Below are positions 51,068 to 56,929 of a stretch of DNA of 56,929 nt, one piece after another. Origin of the DNA: Chlamydiota bacterium (GTDB lineage: Bacteria; Chlamydiota; Chlamydiia; Chlamydiales; Rhabdochlamydiaceae); contig JABDCS010000010.1 in assembly GCA_013288005.1 (NCBI GenBank), forward strand, positions 1 through 56,929, given 5' to 3'. Position 1 is the first letter of the stretch, and each line of letters starts with the position of its first letter. The notes under the pieces are model-generated. The model made no database searches, was not told the origin of the DNA, and saw nothing but the letters and a program-made list of their open reading frames with translations. The position numbers and the translations under genes were made by a program.

Positions 51068-52049
51068 TGATTACGGTTCCATAAAGAGTCCGAATAATTT
51101 CCTCCATCGAAGGATCTTCTATCGTCACATCTTTCAAAGAAGTGAGCGTAAGTGCTTCGTGGATAATTTTATCAATCGGCATAATGGAAAGGTCGACTTC
51201 ACAGACAAAGTGATAGTTTGCGTTTTCTAAAACCTTTAGACCCGGAAGCTCTAAGGAGAGCTTTTCTTGATCAGTCGTAAGGCTTAATACTTTCTTTTTT
51301 ACATACGCCCTTTTTAGTTCCCGCAAGGAGCTATCAAGAACGATCATGCCTTTATCGAGAACAATTACGCGTTCACATACCTGCTCAATATCTGCTGTAT
51401 CATGAGAAGTTAAAAAAAGCGTTGTGCCATGTTCTTTCGATAATTGATTAAGTAAGCTTCGTATTTTGAGCTTAGCATTAATATCTAAACCTATTGTCGG
51501 TTCGTCAAGAAAGAGAATCTGAGGATTGTGAAGCAAACTGGCTACAATTTCGCAGCGCATTCTCTCTCCAAGAGAAAGTTGGCGCACAGGTTTATAAAGT
51601 AAATGGGAGATCTCAAAGGCTTCGACTAGATCGTGTAGTTGTCTCTTATATATAGCGGGCTTGAGTTCATAAATTTTAGATAACAAATCAAAGGTGTCGG
51701 AAGGGGGTAGGTGATACCAAAGTTGTGTTCTTTGCCCAAAAACAGTTCCAATTTTGAATCCTAAAGTAGCCCGTTTTTCCCATGGAACGATTCCTAGCAC
51801 TTCGATAAATCCTGAGGAAGGATGCAGAATACCTGTTAACATTTTGATCGTCGTGGATTTTCCCGCTCCATTCGGACCTATAAAGGCTACCCGCTCTCCT
51901 TGAAAGATGGAGAAAGAGACTTCTTTAATGGCGGCAAGTTCAACAGTTTCTGAAGAGAAGAGTCCCCTCAGTGCTCCAAGAATTCCTGGAAAGTTTTTCC
52001 GAACCGAAAAATTTTTCGATAAATTTTGTACTTTTATAACTTCTTTCAT
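51060..52049 (-). CDS. ABC transporter ATPase (COG4586-like)
   Basis: 329 residues. Walker A FIGPNGAGKSTTIKML, TVFGQRTQLWYHLPPSDTF, signature LSLGERMRCEIVASLLH, Walker B ILFLDEPTIGLD, H-loop LTSHDTADIEQV, and a C-terminal ~85-residue accessory part. The GQRTQLWWDLP-type phrase is characteristic of this group. It drives the two ABC-2 permeases downstream. The start ATG at 52049 has no visible Shine-Dalgarno sequence. Confidence 0.87.
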   Translation of the reverse strand: MKEVIKVQNLSKNFSVRKNFPGILGALRGLFSSETVELAAIKEVSFSIFQGERVAFIGPNGAGKSTTIKMLTGILHPSSGFIEVLGIVPWEKRATLGFKIGTVFGQRTQLWYHLPPSDTFDLLSKIYELKPAIYKRQLHDLVEAFEISHLLYKPVRQLSLGERMRCEIVASLLHNPQILFLDEPTIGLDINAKLKIRSLLNQLSKEHGTTLFLTSHDTADIEQVCERVIVLDKGMIVLDSSLRELKRAYVKKKVLSLTTDQEKLSLELPGLKVLENANYHFVCEVDLSIMPIDKIIHEALTLTSLKDVTIEDPSMEEIIRTLYGTVIND

Positions 52050-52208
52050 GGAAATAATTTTTTGTTACGATTCGAAAGATATTTCATCATGTCACGAAAA
52101 AAATTTGGAACAAAATAAATTAATCCTGAATAAATACAAAGATAAGTTTCTCTCTGGTTCAAAAAACAAATTTTTATTAAATTTTTCTCCAATAGAATTA
52201 GGAGAAAT

Positions 52209-52598
52209 ATGAGATTCTTTTTAGTTTTTGTATCTGTTCTAACGCTGATGGTTAAAAGCGCCCTCTTTTCAGAAGAAAAAAACCTCAACCACTATTACGA
52301 AATTGCAAAGCAAAATTGTCATGACATTTCAGCGATACGCATAGAGATGGATCGAATTAATAATGCTATCTTACAACTGCTCACAGAACGGACTGCCTAC
52401 GTACAACGAGCGGGTGATTTGAAGTCGCGGACTACAAAAATTGCAGATGATCGTCAACGTGTTGCGGATCAAGAAAAGAAAATCACTGACAAATCGAATC
52501 AACTAGGTCTGCCGTTAGAAGTTAGCCTTCCCTCATTTCGAGCCATCGTAGAAAATTCTATTCTCTATCAACAGAACTATATCAATCGATTACCCTAA
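52209..52598 (+). CDS. Exported AroQ-class chorismate mutase
   Basis: 129 residues. MRFFLVFVSVLTLMVKSALFSEE is a signal peptide. The rest is an all-helical chorismate mutase: IRIEMDRINNAILQLLTERTAYVQRAGDLK (Arg and Lys of the active site), TTKIADDRQRVADQEKKI (D..R pair), and LPSFRAIVENSILYQQNYI, the C-terminal helix with the Gln. It converts chorismate to prephenate. Export is unusual: periplasmic or secreted AroQ types exist in some bacteria and in plant pathogens and nematodes. Ribosome binding site AGGAGAAAT is strong. The genes around it are not aromatic-biosynthesis genes. Confidence 0.75.
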   Translation: MRFFLVFVSVLTLMVKSALFSEEKNLNHYYEIAKQNCHDISAIRIEMDRINNAILQLLTERTAYVQRAGDLKSRTTKIADDRQRVADQEKKITDKSNQLGLPLEVSLPSFRAIVENSILYQQNYINRLP

Positions 52599-52714
52599 TT
52601 TAAGGACTTGATTTCAAGTGTTATTTCGCGCAATAAAAACCACTCTATTGCAGTAGAATTTTATTCAATATCAGTAACTTTTTTTTATTAACAATGTATC
52701 TATTGATAAAAGAA

Positions 52715-52789
52715 TCTGGGTGATAGGATTCGAACCTACGACCCCTTGCACCCCATGCAAGTGCGCTAGCCAAGCTGCGCTACACCCAG
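52715..52789 (-). tRNA. tRNA-Pro (GGG anticodon)
   Basis: Minus strand from 52789: acceptor CTGGGTG pairs with CACCCAG, discriminator A at 52715. D-arm GCGCAGCTTGGCTAGCGC, anticodon stem CTTGC/GCAAG around loop ATGGGGT (anticodon GGG), variable loop, and T-arm with GGTTCGAATCC. CCA is not encoded. The anticodon loop and the GCATGGGGTGC context match proline tRNAs. Confidence 0.95.
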
Positions 52790-52798
52790 ATAAAACGA

Positions 52799-53053
52799 TT
52801 AGATAGAGGAAATGCCTTCGAATTGAAACTCTGCCTTGCGGAATTCATTGAGTCCAATTTTGGCGCATTCTTCGATAATTTTTTCCAAAATATCTCCAGC
52901 ATGCACTTCTGCCGCTGCTATATCGACAGAAATAAGAGCTGTGAAATTAACACCGCCCCTTAGCCCTTTAACGCGAAAGTTTGCGTAAATGGCCTCTTTT
53001 TTTCTTGAGATATTCTTAAAGCGGATGAGGTTGTTTTCAGCTAAATCTTTCAT
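52799..53053 (-). CDS. Small uncharacterised protein next to tRNA-Pro
   Basis: 84 residues, MKDLAENNLIRFKNISRKKEAIYANFRVKG... to ...EFRKAEFQFEGISSI; amphipathic with alternating beta and helix. GAGG lies five bases before the ATG. No family recognised and no membrane segment or motif. It lies directly upstream of the tRNA on the same strand, about 10 bp apart, so it may be co-transcribed. The reading frame looks coding. Confidence 0.65.
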   Translation of the reverse strand: MKDLAENNLIRFKNISRKKEAIYANFRVKGLRGGVNFTALISVDIAAAEVHAGDILEKIIEECAKIGLNEFRKAEFQFEGISSI

Positions 53054-53276
53054 ATAAACCTCGGAAAATGCTCAAAATCCTACTGCTTAGTAATCCTTAC
53101 TGTCAAGAGATAGGTAAGAATGAATAGATAACCCCCAGATAACTTTTTCGATTTTCTGATGGTTGTTGCGAGCTTTTTTGATTGAGAATTGCTGGGGAAA
53201 TCGTAAACTTCGTATATTATCTAAACATTTCAATGAAGCGTTCGCAAAATAAGTAAAAAATTTAGGTACTAGCCAC

Positions 53277-53954
53277 ATGATGAAATTGGAGAAGAGCTGG
53301 CACGCTTTGCTAAAAGAAGAAATCAATCTTCCTTATGTTCAAGAGATAAAAAAATTTATTGCACTTGAAAATGAAGCGGGTCATGCGATTTACCCACCAG
53401 AGCCCCTTGTTTTCAATGCTTTCTCCCAAACTCCTTACGAGAAAGTTAAAGTCGTTATCATGGGCCAAGACCCCTATCATGGTCCTGGGCAAGCTCATGG
53501 CCTCTCTTTTAGTGTACCCTGTGGAATCAATCCTCCTCCATCCCTGAAAAATATCTTTCGCGAACTTCATGATGATCTTGGAATTTCCGCACCGCGTTCC
53601 GGTTGTTTGGAGAAGTGGGCAGAACAAGGTGTTCTCTTGCTCAATGCCTCTTTGACTGTTAGGGCAAAAGAGCCTCAGTCCCATGCAGGGAAGGGATGGG
53701 AGCTTTTTACAGATGCGGTTATTCGGAAATTAGCTGAACGAGAGAAGCCAGTAGTGTTTTTATTGTGGGGGCGCTATGCGCAAGAAAAGTGCAGTAAGAT
53801 CTTAGAAACATCCCCTAACCGACATCTAATTTTATCTGCGGCTCACCCATCGCCTTATTCTGCTTCGAATGGTTTTTTTGGTTGTCGTCATTTTTCCAAA
53901 GCCAATGAGGCTCTTCTTAAATGGGGCGAAACACCCATTGATTGGAGTCTTTGA
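53277..53954 (+). CDS. ung: Uracil-DNA glycosylase
   Basis: Removes uracil from DNA in base excision repair. 225 residues (ATG at 53277 or 53280). Catalytic water-activating motif VVIMGQDPYHGPGQAHGLSFSV, NPPPSLKNIFREL (Pro-rich loop), LLLNASLTVR, FLLWGRYAQEK, and the DNA-minor-groove loop LILSAAHPSPYSASNGFFGCRHFSKAN. All motifs present. Confidence 0.97.
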   Translation: MMKLEKSWHALLKEEINLPYVQEIKKFIALENEAGHAIYPPEPLVFNAFSQTPYEKVKVVIMGQDPYHGPGQAHGLSFSVPCGINPPPSLKNIFRELHDDLGISAPRSGCLEKWAEQGVLLLNASLTVRAKEPQSHAGKGWELFTDAVIRKLAEREKPVVFLLWGRYAQEKCSKILETSPNRHLILSAAHPSPYSASNGFFGCRHFSKANEALLKWGETPIDWSL

Positions 53955-53956
53955 AT

Positions 53957-54928
53957 TTGAACGATCTCCCTTCTCCTGTTCAGGAAATACTTTCTCAAGA
54001 GTTCATGCATGTAAAGCTTGCGGAATTTGAAAAAGCCTTTTCGTCCCTATCTACTTCTTATCGAAGTGGCAAAAAAAAATCGCACTCCTTCATTCGCAAC
54101 GAAAAAGAGCATCTTCTCTACTTAGCTACACGTCTTCCTGCCACTTATGCCGCTGTTTGTGAAGTTTTTTACGCTTTTCAAAAAGTAGTGGGTGTCGTCG
54201 AGGAGGGAAGTATTTTAGATATCGGAACAGGCCCAGGCACTCTTCTTGTAGCAGCATGGAAAATGGGGATTTCTTTTTCTAAAGCAACTCTCATTGAAAG
54301 TGATGCCGCTTGGCGTGTGTGGGCAGAAAAAATCATCCGATCTCTTCATCCTCACCTTCCTTTAGAATGGCACTTTGAGGATATAGGAAAGCTTTTACTA
54401 AAGAAATTACCAGCCCATGATCTTGTCACTTTATCTTATTCTTTAAATGAATTGCCGCACGAGTCTCGGACAAAAATTTTAGAAGGTTGTTGGAACTTAA
54501 CCCAAAAATTTCTTTTTCTTATTGAACCCGGTACTCCCGAAGGGTTTTCTCGCATTCGAGAAGCGCGTGATTTTCTTCTTCACAAGGGAGCCCACATTCT
54601 TGCGCCGTGTACCCACGCGATGGAATGCCCTATGTCCAAGAATGATTGGTGTCATTTTTCTGCTCGTTTCGCTCGGACCTCTTTACATCGCCGCATAAAA
54701 GGGGCTACTTTGGGTCATGAAGATGAAAAATATTCCTATGTTATTGTTTCTCGACAACCTCATTCTTTATCTGATGGACGCATTGTCCATACTCCTCAAA
54801 AAAATAAAGGACATATCGGCCTCCCTCTTTGTCGAGATGGGAAAATTGAAGTAAAAATTTTTTCAAAAAAGCAGGGGGATTTGTATAAGCAGGCTTGTAG
54901 ATCCAATTGGGGCGATAGCTGGCCTTAA
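53957..54928 (+). CDS. Rsm22-like ribosomal small-subunit methyltransferase family protein
   Basis: About 324 residues. SAM-binding Rossmann domain with ILDIGTGPGTLLVAAW, and VTLSYSLNELPHESR. The C-terminal half has the family cysteine cluster CTHAMECPMSKNDWCHFSARFAR...HRRIKGATLGHEDEKYSYVIVSR, recently linked to Fe-S binding in mitochondrial METTL17/Rsm22. It probably assists small-subunit assembly or methylates 16S rRNA. Start: TTG at 53957 with GGAG nine bases upstream; TTG 53942 or 53951 would overlap ung. Ribosome binding near the ung stop suggests coupling to ung. Confidence 0.85.
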   Translation: MNDLPSPVQEILSQEFMHVKLAEFEKAFSSLSTSYRSGKKKSHSFIRNEKEHLLYLATRLPATYAAVCEVFYAFQKVVGVVEEGSILDIGTGPGTLLVAAWKMGISFSKATLIESDAAWRVWAEKIIRSLHPHLPLEWHFEDIGKLLLKKLPAHDLVTLSYSLNELPHESRTKILEGCWNLTQKFLFLIEPGTPEGFSRIREARDFLLHKGAHILAPCTHAMECPMSKNDWCHFSARFARTSLHRRIKGATLGHEDEKYSYVIVSRQPHSLSDGRIVHTPQKNKGHIGLPLCRDGKIEVKIFSKKQGDLYKQACRSNWGDSWP

Positions 54929-55163
54929 CCTGAACGACAATTATATTATTCAATACTTCTATAATAAAATTTTATCTTGTAATTTTTGATTTTTTCAATA
55001 TTTATTAGTATTAAATATATATAATTTTTATTTTTCTTAAATTTAAGATCACATTTTTATTATCATTCTAGTTTTAAATACCTCTAACTAAATCCTTTTA
55101 GTTTTTTATTAAATAAAGATCATTTATAATTAATAACAATAACCATATTAAATAACAGGTAAC
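54929..55163. other. Very AT-rich intergenic gap
   Basis: 235 bp, markedly richer in A/T than its surroundings. A weak hairpin (AACTAAA 55086-55092, TTTAGTT 55097-55103, then TTTTATT) is the only structure seen. No ORF or clear promoter; it presumably drives the chaperone-like gene at 55164. Confidence 0.35.
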
Positions 55164-55559
55164 ATGGCATACGATATTTTCTTACAAATTATCAGCCAGT
55201 TAAGTGGTCAAAAGCGTGCACGATGCGTTGTGCAGGATCAAATTATTTTTATCGATCAACCGCACAAAAATAGATGGGTTCTTTCGACCAAAGTTTTTCA
55301 TGGTGAAGGGTATTTACCACCTTCTATAAGGGGCTGCGTTTCTTCTTCGGGAATTTTAAGGTGGCAAGAAAGAGGAGCTTCTTTGCGCCTTGATCCCCAT
55401 TCCCAAAGCATTTTTCTCATTCATGAAATTGATGCAACGCGGCGTTACACCCATTTCCGATTTGTCATGAAAGATTTCCTCTCCTTGGCTGAAGAATGGC
55501 GCATCATTTTCGATGACCTAGGTTCTCAAGATCTCGATAAAAGCCGATCTGCTCGTTAA
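55164..55559 (+). CDS. Possible CesT-like type III secretion chaperone
   Basis: 131 residues, cytoplasmic. Layout of a class I chaperone: an N-terminal helix (MAYDIFLQIISQLSG), a strand (CVVQDQIIFID), strands with LSTKVFHGEGYLP, then GASLRLDPHSQSIFLIHEI, and a final amphipathic helix HFRFVMKDFLSLAEEWRIIF. Primary sequence is diverged and I do not recognise a named member. No effector gene is adjacent. CAGG lies four bases before the ATG. It could be another small dimeric protein; treat as tentative. Confidence 0.45.
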   Translation: MAYDIFLQIISQLSGQKRARCVVQDQIIFIDQPHKNRWVLSTKVFHGEGYLPPSIRGCVSSSGILRWQERGASLRLDPHSQSIFLIHEIDATRRYTHFRFVMKDFLSLAEEWRIIFDDLGSQDLDKSRSAR

Positions 55560-55671
55560 TTTTCATTGTGCTTCGTTGATCCTTCCACTCTATGAAAGTT
55601 GAGTTTTTCTTTCTTTGACAGCCCTATTCTTATATTCTTCGAAATAGATCAGTTGATGTTTCGGAGGGATT

Positions 55672-56586
55672 ATGAGAGAAATTCGCGGATCTATTGCTGC
55701 CATCGTTACACCTTTTCAATCTGACGATGAGCTTGATCTTTTTGCACTTCATCGTTTGATCGACATGCATTTAACAGAAGGGACAGACGCGGTCTCCTTT
55801 TGCGGTTCTACAGGCGAGGTATTGGGCCTTAACTTAGAAGAGATCACGACGATATTTAACGAGAGCGTCCAACATGTTGCGGGGCGCATTCCTGTGATCG
55901 GTGGTGTTTTTTCTTGTAGTACTAAGGAAGCAGTAAAAATAGCACAGATAGCAAAAGCAAGTGGTGTAGATGCGTGTTTAGCTGTTGTCCCTTATTTCAA
56001 TCGTCCTTCTTTTGAAGGTTTGAAACAGCATTTTTTTGCCATTGCAGAAGTAGGTCTTCCGATAATTTTTTATAATCACCCTTCCAGAACGAGTCTGAAA
56101 CTTCATTTCGAGGAACTTGTAGAAGTTTGTGAACATCCGATGATTTTTGCGATTAAGGAAGGTTCTGGAGATCTAGATACCATGCAACAATTTATGCGGT
56201 ATTCCAAAAAGAGGCTTTTCTCAGGAGACGATGTCCTCTCTTTGTCGCAAATGGCTGCAGGAGCACAAGGCGTCATCTCGATCGTAGCCAATGTTATTCC
56301 ACGCCTATGGCACAATTATACGACTGCCTGCTTAGCGAATGATTACACGAAAGCGAGAGAATTGTATCGGAGTGTGGAAGACTTGTGCTATGCGATGATT
56401 TTAGAGACCAATCCGCAATGCGTCAAATATGCACTTAGTCTCATGGGTAAATGTGAAGCGAAAATGCGCCTGCCTTTGGTCATTCCACGTCATAAGACAT
56501 GCCAAGTTATTCAGAAGGCAATGCGGCTTAAGTCTCTTATACTTCCACAGAAGGAACGTAAGTTGGAAGAGCCTTGTATTGCTTAA
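55672..56586 (+). CDS. dapA: 4-hydroxy-tetrahydrodipicolinate synthase
   Basis: First committed step of lysine/meso-diaminopimelate synthesis (pyruvate plus aspartate semialdehyde). 304 residues, TIM barrel: IAAIVTPF, VSFCGSTGEVLGL (pyruvate site GSTGE), VPYFNRPSFEGLKQHF, IIFYNHPSRTSL with catalytic Tyr, and Schiff-base lysine in FAIKEGSGD. Chlamydiae use DapA with DapL for peptidoglycan precursors. GGAGG lies upstream of the ATG. The 3' end overlaps the convergent small ORF by 50 bp. Confidence 0.96.
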   Translation: MREIRGSIAAIVTPFQSDDELDLFALHRLIDMHLTEGTDAVSFCGSTGEVLGLNLEEITTIFNESVQHVAGRIPVIGGVFSCSTKEAVKIAQIAKASGVDACLAVVPYFNRPSFEGLKQHFFAIAEVGLPIIFYNHPSRTSLKLHFEELVEVCEHPMIFAIKEGSGDLDTMQQFMRYSKKRLFSGDDVLSLSQMAAGAQGVISIVANVIPRLWHNYTTACLANDYTKARELYRSVEDLCYAMILETNPQCVKYALSLMGKCEAKMRLPLVIPRHKTCQVIQKAMRLKSLILPQKERKLEEPCIA

Positions 56587-56794
56587 GAACTGGAGCAATT
56601 TCATTTTCGAGAAAATGCGAAACCTGCGAAGAAGCGCATCCTGCCCTCAAACTTTCTTTCTGAATATTGAGAATATCAGCAGAAGAGAGACCAAGCCTTT
56701 TATCTTGAATTAACCGCATAAAAAAGAGTTCTTTTTTGTTGTCGGGTGATTCATCGATAAGAGAGAGACTAACCTCACGCAAATACTCGTGCAT
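56537..56794 (-). CDS. Small uncharacterised ORF overlapping the dapA end
   Basis: 85 codons, [49 protein letters not shown]... The predicted product is mostly helical with no known motif. CAGGA lies directly before the ATG but too close to be ideal, with AAAGG further back. An in-frame stop precedes the start closely. It overlaps the end of dapA on the opposite strand. The start lies 23 bp from the left border of the purB-like segment. Real gene status uncertain. Confidence 0.4.
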   Translation of the reverse strand: MHEYLREVSLSLIDESPDNKKELFFMRLIQDKRLGLSSADILNIQKESLRAGCASSQVSHFLENEIAPVLKQYKALPTYVPSVEV

Positions 56795-56819
56795 TTCCTG
56801 CCGATTTTTTCCTTTACCC

Positions 56820-56929
56820 TCAGCTATGCCCTATAAACGCAATCCAATGCTCTGTGAAAGGACTTGTTCGCTTGCTCGGTATGTTCTTTCGCAACAGGAA
56901 AACCCAGCCTACACAGCGGCTACTCAATG
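56820..56929 (+). pseudogene. purB: purB (adenylosuccinate lyase) segment lacking its 5' part, cut by right edge
   Basis: The plus-strand frame [20 protein letters not shown] (56820-56879) followed by [16 protein letters not shown] matches the adenylosuccinate lyase signature block SSxMPxKRNP and the segment after it, in the human/Bacteroidetes-type subgroup where SAMPYKRNP is followed by SER/CER and a LAR motif. Residues before Ser do not match (CRFFPLP), and no upstream frame shows the rest of the enzyme, so the 5' two-thirds are missing. Either this is a decaying fragment, or a shortened protein starts at ATG 56826. It continues past the edge, so the remainder is unseen. Confidence 0.6.

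Noticed and set aside
52715..52789. tRNA-Pro as an attachment site of a mobile element
   Set aside because: No integrase, direct repeat of the tRNA 3' end, or composition shift was found on either side.
1..56929. CRISPR arrays, rRNA genes, insertion sequences
   Set aside because: No regularly spaced repeats, rRNA signature stretches, transposase motifs or terminal inverted repeats were seen.

Overview
The window is chromosomal DNA of a Chlamydiae bacterium, most likely an environmental (Parachlamydiales-type) lineage rather than a Chlamydiaceae pathogen. The evidence is the chlamydia-specific long GreA, a ParA plus pGP6-D-like pair related to chlamydial plasmid genes, a TyrP-type permease, and the run dus - yggT - GspL-like - GspM-like - YwqK-repeat lipoprotein - ygfA - recA, which matches my memory of the order CT644 to CT650 in C. 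trachomatis. Glucokinase, type III glutamine synthetase, a GH63 glycosidase and an orphan YjbH-like barrel are additions expected of the larger environmental genomes. Species cannot be fixed from the sequence alone.

Layout. 1-4.6 kb: envelope genes (ABC exporter, GT9 and GT4 glycosyltransferases). 4.6-10.1 kb: a minus-strand genome-maintenance block (greA, rdgB, YacP-like NYN nuclease, uvrB). 10.5-15.1 kb: YjbH-like outer-membrane barrel and glutamine synthetase III. 15.1-22.9 kb: four consecutive minus-strand genes for multidomain proteins (three Ser/Thr kinases and one PARG-like ADP-ribose hydrolase) that share an N-terminal module, Ser/Pro-rich linkers and a common promoter architecture. 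23.0-29.1 kb: hemB, a small ORF, parA, pGP6-D-like gene, thyX, tyrP. 29.1-34.9 kb: acylphosphatase, dus, yggT, then the GspL/GspM-like, lipoprotein and ygfA genes. 35-43.5 kb: an exported small protein, GH63 enzyme, OppA lipoprotein, a fifth Ser-rich multidomain protein, glucokinase. 43.7-49.3 kb: recA, prenyl synthase, left-handed beta-helix protein, MetNIQ methionine importer. 49.5-56.9 kb: a three-gene ABC-2 transporter, an exported chorismate mutase, tRNA-Pro(GGG), ung, Rsm22-like methyltransferase, a CesT-like chaperone candidate, dapA, and at the right edge the start of a purB homology block lacking its 5' part.

The most interesting element is 15.1-22.9 kb. The four proteins look like a modular effector family: one common N-terminal domain attached to different host-like enzymatic domains (kinase, degenerate kinase, ADP-ribose hydrolase). 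Each gene has its own promoter with a -35 box embedded in a pseudo-palindrome and an invariant 17-nt spacer, which suggests that they are co-regulated. The second notable element is a 22-bp perfect palindrome sitting on the -35 box of the parA promoter; its 14-bp core recurs inside the GspL-like gene about 7 kb away.

No rRNA, CRISPR array, insertion sequence or prophage was seen. Start codons were moved inward where an upstream TTG/GTG lacked a ribosome binding site. Family assignments come from motif recognition without database searches.
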